From contig JAGWNX010000017.1 of the NCBI GenBank assembly GCA_028872955.1, forward strand, positions 1 to 52,561: DNA of 52,561 bases, written 5' to 3'. Of the stretch, positions 41,675 through 49,745 are shown one piece after another. The DNA comes from Acidobacteriota bacterium. Its GTDB lineage: Bacteria > Acidobacteriota > Terriglobia > Terriglobales > Acidobacteriaceae. Below the pieces are notes generated by a model. It saw nothing but the letters and a program-made list of their open reading frames with translations, was not told the DNA's origin and ran no database searches. The translations under genes and the position numbers were made by a program. Numbering within the stretch: position 1 is the first letter of the stretch; each line of letters starts with the position of its first letter.

Positions 41675-42664
41675 TTACTCGGCTGCAGGGATAGAGCCGG
41701 TGACGTTGGCCGCCACAGATGCGTTGACCACCGAGCTGAAGCTGGCCTGAGCCGCAACCGAGGTAACGCTCAGCGGATTGCTGCCCGCAGCAAGGAACGG
41801 TCCTAGCGCGGCCGCAGCGGTGGAGCTGCTGTTGCCCGAGACGCTGGTGATCAAGCCGGTAAGGCCATCGGTGATCTCGTAGTTGACGTTGTTGGCCGGA
41901 ATCAGATTGAGCCCCGCGTAGTTGGGGGCGGAGATGGATACTGCCGGGATGCCACGTACCAGAGCGCGATGCTCCGACTCGACCCCGAGGATGGACGAGG
42001 CCACCTTGGCGTAGAGGATGAGGTTTGCCTGGGTGAGGTTGGAGCCGCTGGAAGCCGGATTGACCTGCGTGCTGCTGAAGCCGTTGAATCCGGCGGCCAT
42101 GGAGGCAAACTCCTCCACCGCGGTCATGTAGGCGCCGATAAAGGCGGTCTCCAGCGCTACCAGCACAGGCAGAAAGTTCTGCAGCGAGCTGAAGGTGTTG
42201 GCCGGATAGTAGAAGGTCTGCGGAATGCCGGCCTGGGCATCTCCACTACCGTTCGTTGGCAGCCCCAGCAGCGAACGCAGCAACTGCGCGTGCGATACCT
42301 CCTCCAGCAGCGCGCCCTGCAGATAGGCAACGTTGATCTGGCTGCCTGTGATGCTGACGTTGGTAGCCGTGCCACCGGGCCCTGCCAGGTTCGGGTCCGT
42401 AATGACTCCGTTGGCGGAGAGCGCTGTGTAGTACGTGGTGATCGCCAGGCTCTCGGCGATCAGTGCAGCCGTCAGGATGTTTGCCGCCGTGTCCGTCGCC
42501 GCAGCCGCGGAGACAGGCGTGGTGGCCATATAGCTTGAGCTGCTGCAGCCGATGACGGCGGCCGAACTTGCCGCGCCAAGCCCAAACATGCCCAGGCCAG
42601 CGAGGAAGGAGCGGCGGTTGACGACGTTGTCGATCCTTGCGTTGATGGATTCAGTGATCTTCAT
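41675..42664 (-). CDS. Tat-exported ferritin-like domain lipoprotein
   Basis: A 329-residue protein. A twin-arginine signal NRRSFLAGLGMFGLGAASSAAVIGC ends in a lipobox-like VIGC, so export through Tat and lipid attachment are likely. The body shows ferritin-like helices with EEVSHAQLLRSLLGL near residue 120 and GVESEHRALVRGI near 225, each with the Glu-x-x-His type of di-iron ligand. The protein resembles the desiccation-related ferritin-like group. An Ala/Ser/Asn-rich C-terminus follows. The ATG at 42664 has AAAGGAA upstream, and the longer frame to 42724 is not supported. Confidence 0.82.
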   Translation of the reverse strand: MKITESINARIDNVVNRRSFLAGLGMFGLGAASSAAVIGCSSSSYMATTPVSAAAATDTAANILTAALIAESLAITTYYTALSANGVITDPNLAGPGGTATNVSITGSQINVAYLQGALLEEVSHAQLLRSLLGLPTNGSGDAQAGIPQTFYYPANTFSSLQNFLPVLVALETAFIGAYMTAVEEFASMAAGFNGFSSTQVNPASSGSNLTQANLILYAKVASSILGVESEHRALVRGIPAVSISAPNYAGLNLIPANNVNYEITDGLTGLITSVSGNSSSTAAAALGPFLAAGSNPLSVTSVAAQASFSSVVNASVAANVTGSIPAAE

Positions 42665-42992
42665 AGAGTTCCTTTCGGGGATAACAGGCACAGTGGACGA
42701 CGGAATTTGCGCGCAGCAGCTCACCGCAGCGGATTGACTTGCTCACATCAAACAGGAGCCAGCGCCGCTTGCTGCGGACGATCGGAGGCTGCTGTTCGAA
42801 GAACGTGCGCGCAGAGAATCCGGATGTATCGGATGGGAAAAAAATATGGCGGCAGACGGACGAAGGCGCAGTGGCAAAGGCGCATGCCTCGCCCAGGCAG
42901 GCAGGCAGCGCGCACGCGGGGGCGCGAGGATTGAGGCGGGCAAGAGAAAAGGCCCGCTCCAGGAGCGGGCCTTGGTTGGGACCGAGAACTCT
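42665..42992. other. 328-base intergenic region with the cyclophilin terminator
   Basis: The left half is the leader of the ferritin-like gene. Near 42818-42845 a partly repeated ATCCGGAT/ATCGGAT stretch precedes a run of As. No gene or known RNA is recognised. The right end carries the terminator of the cyclophilin gene. Confidence 0.4.
42947..42973 (-). terminator. Rho-independent terminator of the cyclophilin gene
   Basis: On the minus strand AAGGCCCGCT/AGCGGGCCTT forms a perfect stem with a short CC-GG loop and is followed by TTTTC. It lies 20 bases after the stop at 42993. Confidence 0.88.
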
Positions 42993-43514
42993 CTACGCGA
43001 TGCGTTCGATGGTGACGCTCTCCAGCACGACTGGCGTCTTGGGGCGATCCATGCCATCACGGGCAACCTTGCTGATCTTCTCCACGATCTCGTAGCCTTC
43101 GACGACCTCGCCAAAGATGGTGTGCTTGCCGGTGAGCCAGCTGGTGTCCGCCACGGTGATGAAGAACTGGCTGCCGTTGGTGTTGGGGCCAGCGTTGGCC
43201 ATGGCCAGCTTGCCCGGCTGCTGGAAGCCGTGGCGCGAGCCCTTGGTCTCGTCGGCGAAACGGTAGCCCGGGCCGCCCATACCGGTGCCCTCAGGGTCGC
43301 CGCCCTGGATCATGAACTGCGGAATCACGCGATGAAAGATGGTGCCGTCGTAGAGCTTCGGACCCTTCTTGGAGCGCGAGTTCCAGTCCTTGGTGCCCTC
43401 GGCCAGGCCGATGAAGTTGGCGACGGTCTGCGGGGCGTCAGCTTCAAAGAGCTCGCAGACGATGGTGCCGAGAGTGGTGGTAAACGTGGCATAGGTGCCG
43501 GGCTTGGTGGGCAT
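42993..43514 (-). CDS. Cyclophilin-type peptidyl-prolyl isomerase, cytoplasmic
   Basis: A 173-residue cyclophilin without a signal peptide. Family motifs in order: FTTTLGTIVCELFEADAPQTVANFIGLAEG, FHRVIPQFMIQGGDPEGTGMGG with the active-site FHR, and GKLAMANAGPNTNGSQFFIT. It catalyses proline cis-trans isomerisation in the cytoplasm. It is downstream of the secreted paralogue with a 43-base gap, and the two are probably one transcript ending at the terminator. The length is close to PpiB. Confidence 0.95.
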   Translation of the reverse strand: MPTKPGTYATFTTTLGTIVCELFEADAPQTVANFIGLAEGTKDWNSRSKKGPKLYDGTIFHRVIPQFMIQGGDPEGTGMGGPGYRFADETKGSRHGFQQPGKLAMANAGPNTNGSQFFITVADTSWLTGKHTIFGEVVEGYEIVEKISKVARDGMDRPKTPVVLESVTIERIA

Positions 43515-43557
43515 GGTAACGCTGTCTCCTTACAGGGTTGAATACGAAAGTGGGTGT

Positions 43558-44289
43558 CTACTTGGTTGGCGGGGTAGCCGGCGGAAGCGGCGGTGCCTTG
43601 GCCGCGGCCGTGCCAGCGGGCTCCGGCGGTATCGGCTGGCCGTCGCGCACGATGGTGACGCGGTTGATGACGACCGGTGTGGTGGGCTTGTCCTGACCGT
43701 CACGATCGACCCGGGCAATCGCCGCGACCAACTGCACCGAGTGCTGGTCGCACTGGCCGAAGATGGTGTGCTTGTGGTTCAGCTCAGGAACCGGCACCTC
43801 GGTAATGAAGAACTGGCTGCCGTTGGTGTTGGGGCCGGAGTTGGCCATGGCGAGTCGGCCGGGCACATCGAAGGCGAGATCGGGCGAAAACTCATCGTCA
43901 AAGTAGTAGCCGGGGTCGCCCATGCCGGTGCCCATCGGGTCACCGCCCTGGATCATAAAGCCGGGGATGACACGGTGGAAGGTGGTGCCGTTGTAGAGCG
44001 GCTTGTTGTGCATCTTCTTCTGCGTCGCGGGGTCGGTCCAGTCCTTGGTGCCTTCGGCCAGGCCAATGAAGTTGGCGACGGTCTGCGGGGCCTGCTGGTC
44101 GTACAGCTTGCAGGTCAGCCGACCGAGGGTCGTATCCAGCAACACGGTAGGGCCCGTGGGTACAACCGTCTGCTGGGCGGGGGCAGGGGCGCCGGGAGCA
44201 TCGGGCAGTGCGTCGGCGGACTGGCTTGAGCTTTGAGCCAAAGCCGTACAGGAGAGCACGAGGCTGAGTGCGAGAGCACGAGTCATCAT
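43558..44289 (-). CDS. Cyclophilin-type peptidyl-prolyl isomerase, secreted
   Basis: A 243-residue cyclophilin with a Sec signal (RALALSLVLSCTALAQ) and a linker ADALPDAPGAPAPAQ. The domain shows LTCKLYDQQAPQTVANFIGLAEG, FHRVIPGFMIQGGDPMGTGMG and LAMANSGPNTNGSQFFIT. It ends in a Pro/Ala tail. It is probably a periplasmic folding catalyst. Two consecutive ATGs at the start leave one residue uncertain. It is the likely duplicate of the cytoplasmic cyclophilin next to it; the domains share the same insertions (GTKDW). Confidence 0.93.
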   Translation of the reverse strand: MMTRALALSLVLSCTALAQSSSQSADALPDAPGAPAPAQQTVVPTGPTVLLDTTLGRLTCKLYDQQAPQTVANFIGLAEGTKDWTDPATQKKMHNKPLYNGTTFHRVIPGFMIQGGDPMGTGMGDPGYYFDDEFSPDLAFDVPGRLAMANSGPNTNGSQFFITEVPVPELNHKHTIFGQCDQHSVQLVAAIARVDRDGQDKPTTPVVINRVTIVRDGQPIPPEPAGTAAAKAPPLPPATPPTK

Positions 44290-44341
44290 CAGGATTAAGG
44301 CTAAATCAAGCGAGGGTGCGCGGCAATCTAGCCGGGCAAAG

Positions 44342-44375
44342 GAAAAGCCTCCTGCGTTGCATTTCGCAGGAGGCT
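44342..44375 (-). terminator. Rho-independent terminator after sdhB
   Basis: AGCCTCCTGCG pairs with CGCAGGAGGCT (11 bases) over an 8-base loop, followed on the minus strand by TTTTCC. It lies 21 bases after the sdhB stop and closes the succinate dehydrogenase operon. Confidence 0.9.
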
Positions 44376-44396
44376 GCAGGGTACATTCGCAGCAAA

Positions 44397-45158
44397 TTAG
44401 CTGGTGAAGAAGTCCTTGACCTGCTGGATGAAAACGTCGCGGCCCATGTCGGAGATGGCCTCAGTAAGCGGCAGTTCCTTGGGGCAGGCCTGCACGCAGT
44501 TCTGCGCGAAGCCACACTCCTGAATGCCGCCGTCGCCAGCCAGAGCGCGCAGACGCTCCTCCTTCAGCACCGCGCCGGAGGGGTCCATATTGAACAGCTT
44601 GGCCTGTGCGATTGGGGCCGCGCCAACAAAGTTGGTGACGTCGTTGAACTGCGGGCACACCTCCATGCAGCAGCAGCAGCTGATGCAGTTCGAGAGCGGG
44701 TAGCGCTGCTCCTGGATCTGAGGCGCCTGCTTGGGGCCAGCGCCCAGGTCGTAGGTCCCGTCGATAGGCACCCAGGCCTTGACCTTCTTCAGGTTCTCGA
44801 AGAGCACCGAACGGTCTACGGCGAGATCGCGCACAACGGGGAACTTGGACAGGGGTGCCAGCGTGATGGGCTGTCCCGGCCGCTCCGCCTGCAGCTTGTC
44901 CACCAGCGCCGAGCACGCCATACGTGCCTTGCCATTGATGAGCATGGCGCAGCTGCCGCAGATCTCCTCCAGGCAGTTGGAGTCATAGGTGACCGGCGAG
45001 GTGGGCTTGCCCGCGACGTCCACCGGATTGAGAGCGATCTCGCCCAGCAGCGAGGTGATGTTCATGCCCGGCCGATAGGGAACCTCAAAGGTCTCCGTGG
45101 TACAGGGACCGTTCGGGGTGGCCTGGCGCTTGATCTCGACTTGAATGGTGCTTGGCAT
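44397..45158 (-). CDS. sdhB: Succinate dehydrogenase iron-sulfur subunit
   Basis: A 253-residue subunit carrying electrons from the flavin to quinone. The N-terminal 2Fe-2S motif is CLEEICGSCAMLINGKARMAC near 70. The C-terminal region has CISCCCCMEVCP near 158 and CVQACPKELP near 220 for the 4Fe-4S and 3Fe-4S clusters. The ATG at 45158 has AAAGGACG upstream, and that site begins right after the stop of the acyltransferase gene. The insertion of that gene between sdhA and sdhB is unusual. A terminator follows. Confidence 0.95.
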   Translation of the reverse strand: MPSTIQVEIKRQATPNGPCTTETFEVPYRPGMNITSLLGEIALNPVDVAGKPTSPVTYDSNCLEEICGSCAMLINGKARMACSALVDKLQAERPGQPITLAPLSKFPVVRDLAVDRSVLFENLKKVKAWVPIDGTYDLGAGPKQAPQIQEQRYPLSNCISCCCCMEVCPQFNDVTNFVGAAPIAQAKLFNMDPSGAVLKEERLRALAGDGGIQECGFAQNCVQACPKELPLTEAISDMGRDVFIQQVKDFFTS

Positions 45159-45170
45159 AAGTGCGTCCTT

Positions 45171-46166
45171 TTAGCTGGGAATGACGGCTGGATAGCGCGT
45201 GCGAATCCGGCGTGAGTGTGCGAATGCGAGGGAAGGCTTCTCCACCAGAAACCAGGAGAGTGGAGCCGCCAGGGCAATGCCGGCAAGTGTAACTGCCAGC
45301 GCTACATAAGGATGAGTGCGGTAGAGTCCGGCGGCGACGACCATCTGGATGACAGGCCAGTGCAGCACGTAGGTTCCGTACGAGAAGTCTCCCCAGCGGG
45401 TCGGCCCCTTGACCACTGGCAACAGCAGGCAGGCAGCCAGAGTGAGCGTGGCAATAGCCGCCGGGCGGAAGAGAAACAGTCCGGTCGCCAGATGCAGCGC
45501 GTACAGCACAAGTGCCCCCAGAGAGAGCCACAGACCGCGGCGCAGGAAGAACTCCAGGTGGTAGTGGATGAGCGCGCCGATCATGAAGAAGCTGATCTGG
45601 CCGGGCAGTTGCATGGCCAGCGTCTCGTGGCGCGACATGCCCACACGGTACGCGATGGAGAGTGCGAACAGCGTCCAGAGCACAGCATCGCGATGCACCC
45701 GACGACAGACCCACACGATGATGGGGACCATGACATAAAAGAGCACCTCGACCTTGATGGTCCAGAGCGCTCCGTTCAGCACAGGCGTCAGGTTGTGGGG
45801 CAGTGCGCCCGGCACCGATGGGGCAAGAAAGTTGAGGAAGCTGAGGTTAGCCAGCAGAAACTTTGCGACGTGGAAGCTGCCGAAGCTGAACGCGATGAAC
45901 AGGCAGACCACGGTCGAGAGCCAGTAGCCGGGCAGGATGCGAGCGGCCCGCTTGGAGTAGTAGTCCGCCAGGCTGGAGCAGCGCTCGTAGCTGGCGAAGA
46001 TGAGGAAGCCGGAGATGGCAAAGAAGCCCTCCACCGCGAGGTGACCGCTGAAGAACGCGGGCATCCACGCAAAGCGCGGCTCCCCGGAGATGTAGCCGAT
46101 GTGAAAGAACACGACAAGGCTCGCCAGCAACAGGCGAATGATGTCGAAGTTGTTCTCGCGGGTCAT
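45171..46166 (-). CDS. Acyltransferase-3 family membrane protein (OafA-like), inserted in sdh operon
   Basis: A 331-residue integral membrane protein with about ten hydrophobic segments. It begins NNFDIIRLLLASLVVFFHIGY, with the family's early Arg and catalytic His, then FFAISGFLIFASYERCSSLADYYSKRAARILPGYWL, the classic acyltransferase-3 signature. Such proteins O-acylate surface polysaccharides or peptidoglycan. It lacks a C-terminal SGNH domain. It lies 33 bases after sdhA and 12 before sdhB, on the same strand. Codon use looks like that of the neighbours, so recent transfer is not obvious. The link to succinate dehydrogenase is unexplained. Confidence 0.9.
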   Translation of the reverse strand: MTRENNFDIIRLLLASLVVFFHIGYISGEPRFAWMPAFFSGHLAVEGFFAISGFLIFASYERCSSLADYYSKRAARILPGYWLSTVVCLFIAFSFGSFHVAKFLLANLSFLNFLAPSVPGALPHNLTPVLNGALWTIKVEVLFYVMVPIIVWVCRRVHRDAVLWTLFALSIAYRVGMSRHETLAMQLPGQISFFMIGALIHYHLEFFLRRGLWLSLGALVLYALHLATGLFLFRPAAIATLTLAACLLLPVVKGPTRWGDFSYGTYVLHWPVIQMVVAAGLYRTHPYVALAVTLAGIALAAPLSWFLVEKPSLAFAHSRRIRTRYPAVIPS

Positions 46167-46199
46167 CGTGTGGCTTCGTCTCCGGGGCAGCGTTTGCGT

Positions 46200-47978
46200 T
46201 TAGGCGGTGGCGTCGTAGCGGCGTGGGCGCGGCTTGATGTGCTGAATATCGACCTCTTCCCACTCGATGCGCGGCGCGTCGTTGTTGGCGTCGTAGGCGG
46301 CTTTGGTGGTCTTCAGGAAGCGCTCGTCGTTGCGCTCCGGGAAGTCCGGCTTGTAGTGTGCGCCGCGTGATTCATCGCGCAGACGAGCGCCCTGCACAAT
46401 GGTGCGTGCCAGTTGCAGCATGTTGTAGAGCTGCCGGGTGAAGGCGAAGCTGGTGTTGGCCCACTGGCTGCGGTCCGACAGGTTGACGCTGCGGTAGCGG
46501 TGCAGCAGCTCCACAATCTTCGCATCGGCCTCGTCCAGTCCTGCGTTGTACCGAATGATGGTCGCGTGCTTGGTCATTGTCTCGCCCAGCTCGCGCCAGA
46601 TGCGGAACGGGTTCTCGTTGCCCTGGTTGCTCAGCAGCAGGTTGTTGAACTCGTTCTGGCGCATCAACTCTGCCGCGTGGCCACCATCGCCCGGCTGGGC
46701 CGGCAGCGACTTGGCGTACGCCATGGCCTGCGGCCCTGCTACAAAGCCGCCGTAGATGCAGGAGAGCAGCGAGTTGGCACCCAGGCGGTTGGCTCCGTGG
46801 ATGGAGTAGTCTGCCTCACCGGCGGCAAAGACGCCCGGGATGTTGGTCTGCTGGTTGAAGTCCACCCACAGGCCGCCCATGGTGTAGTGCATGCCGGGGA
46901 AGATCTTCATCGGCACCTTGCGCGGGTCGTCGCCGACGAACTTTTCGTAGATCTCCAGAATGCCTTCCAGCTTGTGCTGGCGCTCCGGCGGCAGGTGCGA
47001 CACGTCCAGGTAGACCATCGGCTGGCCGTCGATGCCCATGCCATACTCGTAGACCACCTTGAAGATGGCGCGGGTGGCCACGTCGCGCGGCACCAGGTTG
47101 CCGTACTTCGGGTACCACTCTTCCAGGAAGTACCAGCGGTCGCCCTCTGGAATCGACTGCGCGGCGCGCTTGTCGTTCTTATCCTTGGGCACCCACACGC
47201 GGCCCCCTTCACCGCGTGCCGACTCCGACATCAGGCGTAGCTTGTCCTCGCCCGGAATGGCCGTTGGGTGTACCTGGATGAACTCACCGTTGGCGTAGTA
47301 CGCACCCTGCTGGTACAGCGCAGACTGGGCCGAGCCCGTGCACACCACGGAGTTGGTGGACTTGCCAAAGATCGCGCCGTTGCCGCCCGTGCAGATGATG
47401 ATGGCGTCGGCCGGAAAGGTGCGTGTCTCCATGGTGCGCAGGTCCATGGCGCAGATGCCGCGGCACACACCGTTCGAGTCCAGCACGGCAGAGAGGAACT
47501 CCCAGCCTTCGTACTTGGTTACCTTGCCCTCGGACTCGAAGCGGCGCACCTGCTCATCCAGCGCGTACAGCAGTTGCTGGCCGGTGGTGGCTCCGGCAAA
47601 GGCCGTGCGGTGGTAGAGCGTGCCACCAAAGCGGCGGAAGTCCAGCAGCCCCTCGGGCGTGCGGTTGAAGGGCACACCCATGCGGTCCAGCAGGTCGATG
47701 ATGGCCGGGCCCTGCGCGGTCATGTTCTTCACCGGCGTCTGGTTGGCCAGGAAGTCGCCGCCGTAGACGGTGTCGTCGAAGTGCTTCAGCACGTCGTCGC
47801 CCTCGCCCTTCAGGTTCTTGGCCGCATTAATGCCACCCTGCGCACAGACCGAGTGCGACCGCTTGACCGGCACGATGGAGAAGAGGTCCACCTTGCCGCC
47901 CGCTTCGGCGATCTTGATGACGGAGGAGAGGCCGGCGAGTCCGCCGCCTACGACGATGATGCGTGGTGTTGCTGCCAT
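46200..47978 (-). CDS. sdhA: Succinate dehydrogenase flavoprotein subunit
   Basis: A 592-residue subunit oxidising succinate to fumarate. VVGGGLAGLSSVIKIAEAG (~8) binds FAD, and the His in RSHSVCAQGGINAA (~42) is the covalent FAD site. HPTAIPGEDKLRLMSESARGEGG lies near 235, FPGMHYTMGGLWVDFNQQTNIPG near 370 and GANRLGANSLLSCIYGG near 410. The short sequence and the two-gene membrane context (a single SdhC) suggest the Bacillus-like type B/E complex using a diheme SdhC. It follows sdhC by 79 bases. Confidence 0.96.
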   Translation of the reverse strand: MAATPRIIVVGGGLAGLSSVIKIAEAGGKVDLFSIVPVKRSHSVCAQGGINAAKNLKGEGDDVLKHFDDTVYGGDFLANQTPVKNMTAQGPAIIDLLDRMGVPFNRTPEGLLDFRRFGGTLYHRTAFAGATTGQQLLYALDEQVRRFESEGKVTKYEGWEFLSAVLDSNGVCRGICAMDLRTMETRTFPADAIIICTGGNGAIFGKSTNSVVCTGSAQSALYQQGAYYANGEFIQVHPTAIPGEDKLRLMSESARGEGGRVWVPKDKNDKRAAQSIPEGDRWYFLEEWYPKYGNLVPRDVATRAIFKVVYEYGMGIDGQPMVYLDVSHLPPERQHKLEGILEIYEKFVGDDPRKVPMKIFPGMHYTMGGLWVDFNQQTNIPGVFAAGEADYSIHGANRLGANSLLSCIYGGFVAGPQAMAYAKSLPAQPGDGGHAAELMRQNEFNNLLLSNQGNENPFRIWRELGETMTKHATIIRYNAGLDEADAKIVELLHRYRSVNLSDRSQWANTSFAFTRQLYNMLQLARTIVQGARLRDESRGAHYKPDFPERNDERFLKTTKAAYDANNDAPRIEWEEVDIQHIKPRPRRYDATA

Positions 47979-48057
47979 GTGATTCGTACCTCAGGGGCGA
48001 AGGCCCCGAACATTTGCTTGAGCGTGCAATCCTCACGGCCGAAGCCGCAGGTTGAAC

Positions 48058-48858
48058 TTAGGAGCAGAGAGTGGGAGCCGCGAGGCGCACCACACTCTGG
48101 TTGCCAACGGGTGACCTCTGCAACGTGAGAGCAGCGTGTGCCGCGGGCAGGGCATCCTCTGGCGCGGGCGGAGCCGTTACCACCGCGTAGATGCTGGCCA
48201 GGCCCATGACGCAGAGCGCGAGCCCGACCACCGCACAGACGTAGCCGAAGCGTTTGCGTGCCTTGTCGCCGGGGGTGATGCCCCACTTGGCGGCGAACAG
48301 CCAGATTCCGTAGGCAAAGTGCCAGGTGGTGGCGATCATGGCGATCACATAGATGGCGAGCATCCAGGGGTTGGCCAGCTCATGCTGCACCTTGGCAAAG
48401 GCCGCGCCAGGGTGCTCCGGCAGGCTGACGCCCATAAAGCGCTGCCGCCAGACGTGCTGGATGATGTACAGGAAGGCGATGATGCCGGTGACGCGCTGCA
48501 TGACATACATGCGATTGCCGGCCCAGGGGTAGGCATTGACGTTGCTGCGGCCACGGAAGGCGATAAAGACGCCATAGAGCGCGTGGAAGGCCAGCGGGAT
48601 GAAGATCAGGCCCCACTCCAGCACGCGCACCAGCGGCAGCGAGTTGAGGAAGAGCACCTGCTTGGCGTAGGCCGTGGGGCCGTGTACGGTCTCAAAGTTC
48701 GAGAGGATGTGCTCCACCAGAAAGGCGCCGATGGGCACAATGCCGGAAAGAGAGTGCAACTTGTGCCAGAGGAAGGAGTTGCCCTGCCCGGCGCGAAGTG
48801 GCTGAACGCCGCGGCCCGAGGTGGTAGTGGACGGTGCAGGGGTGGTGGTGGTAGCCAT
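48058..48858 (-). CDS. sdhC: Succinate dehydrogenase cytochrome b subunit (Bacillus-type SdhC)
   Basis: A 266-residue membrane protein with five spans. His residues suited to bind two hemes are visible in WHKLHSLSGIVPIGAFLVEHIL (~42-62), FHALYGVF (~100), IIQHVW (~140) and TTWHFAYGIW (~185). The N-terminus is Thr-rich, and the C-terminus carries an ~40-residue Ala/Pro-containing tail. This single-subunit anchor is typical of the two-heme succinate:menaquinone type. The ATG at 48858 has AAGGAG upstream. A good promoter lies ~75 bases upstream. Confidence 0.92.
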   Translation of the reverse strand: MATTTTPAPSTTTSGRGVQPLRAGQGNSFLWHKLHSLSGIVPIGAFLVEHILSNFETVHGPTAYAKQVLFLNSLPLVRVLEWGLIFIPLAFHALYGVFIAFRGRSNVNAYPWAGNRMYVMQRVTGIIAFLYIIQHVWRQRFMGVSLPEHPGAAFAKVQHELANPWMLAIYVIAMIATTWHFAYGIWLFAAKWGITPGDKARKRFGYVCAVVGLALCVMGLASIYAVVTAPPAPEDALPAAHAALTLQRSPVGNQSVVRLAAPTLCS

Positions 48859-48930
48859 GAGCTGAGCTCCTTCTATCTGGTGCAACGCAGAGTACTAGGC
48901 TGGACGCGGGTGGAAAGGTCCAGCAGGCTG

Positions 48931-48960
48931 ATTATTCCGCCCGCCTCTTGGCAGCGTCAA
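48931..48960 (-). promoter_or_regulatory. Promoter of the sdh operon
   Basis: On the minus strand TTGACG (48960-48955) and AATAAT (48936-48931) are 18 bases apart, close to the vegetative consensus. They lie 73 bases upstream of the sdhC start codon and nothing else is needed to explain them. Confidence 0.65.
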
Positions 48961-49009
48961 GGCAAGTGGCGTGTTTTGTGCGGTTATCGTGAGGTTTGTG
49001 CGAAATGGT

Positions 49010-49669
49010 TCAGCTGGATGGAAGTTCCATCGCGAGGATTTTTGGCAGTAAGGCGGCCAGGGCTCGGCCGCGATGGCTGAAGGCCAGCTTGGTCGCTGCG
49101 TCCAGCTGTGCCATGGTGCACTGACGGTCGGGCAGGTAGAAGAGTGGATCGTAACCGAAGCCTAGCGTGCCTTGCGGCCGGGTGAGGAGCATGCCCTCTA
49201 CCTCTCCCGAGGCGGTAGCCACCACGGAGCCGTGCCGCGCCGCCGCCAGTACACAGTGGTAGCGCGCCCGGCGGTCTGCCAGCGGCGTCTCCAGCAGGGC
49301 ATCCAGCAGGCACAGATTGTTGCGCGTGTCGGTATCGGCAATTCCGGGTGTGGCGTAGTGGCGGTCGTCGGCGTAGCGTGCGGAGCGTACTCCGGGCGCA
49401 CCCTCAAGAGCGTCTACCTCCAGGCCGGAGTCGTCGGCCAGCACCAGTTGCCCGGCGGCGTGGCGGGAGTAGGCGACGGCCTTGGCCACGGCGTTTCCGG
49501 CAAAGGTTGGCTCGTCTTCGGGCGGCGCAGGGATTGCGCTTAGCCCGGGGAGCGGCTCCAGACGGATCTGCACGTCGGTGTGGGTGCTGGCAAACGTTGT
49601 GGCTGCCGCAGCAAAGTCGCGCAGCTTGCCTGCGTTGGTGGTGGCGACGTAGAGGAGGAGCGAGTGCAT
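49010..49669 (-). CDS. rdgB: XTP/dITP diphosphatase (RdgB/HAM1)
   Basis: A 219-residue house-cleaning pyrophosphatase removing non-canonical purine nucleotides (XTP, dITP, ITP). Motifs: VATTNAGKLRDF at the N-terminus, TFAGNAVAKAVAYSR near 58, LADDSGLEVDALEGAPGVRSARYA near 78, TLGFGYDPLFYLP near 165 and AFSHRGRALAAL near 198. The length is slightly longer than typical because of an N-terminal loop. It has no obvious own terminator before the sdh promoter. Confidence 0.95.
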   Translation of the reverse strand: MHSLLLYVATTNAGKLRDFAAAATTFASTHTDVQIRLEPLPGLSAIPAPPEDEPTFAGNAVAKAVAYSRHAAGQLVLADDSGLEVDALEGAPGVRSARYADDRHYATPGIADTDTRNNLCLLDALLETPLADRRARYHCVLAAARHGSVVATASGEVEGMLLTRPQGTLGFGYDPLFYLPDRQCTMAQLDAATKLAFSHRGRALAALLPKILAMELPSS

Positions 49670-49745
49670 AGCGTTGCTGCCGGGAGTCTGCAGATAACCC
49701 TATCCTGATTCTGCCCGGCTGGATATCTCCCTGCTGTGCCAGATG

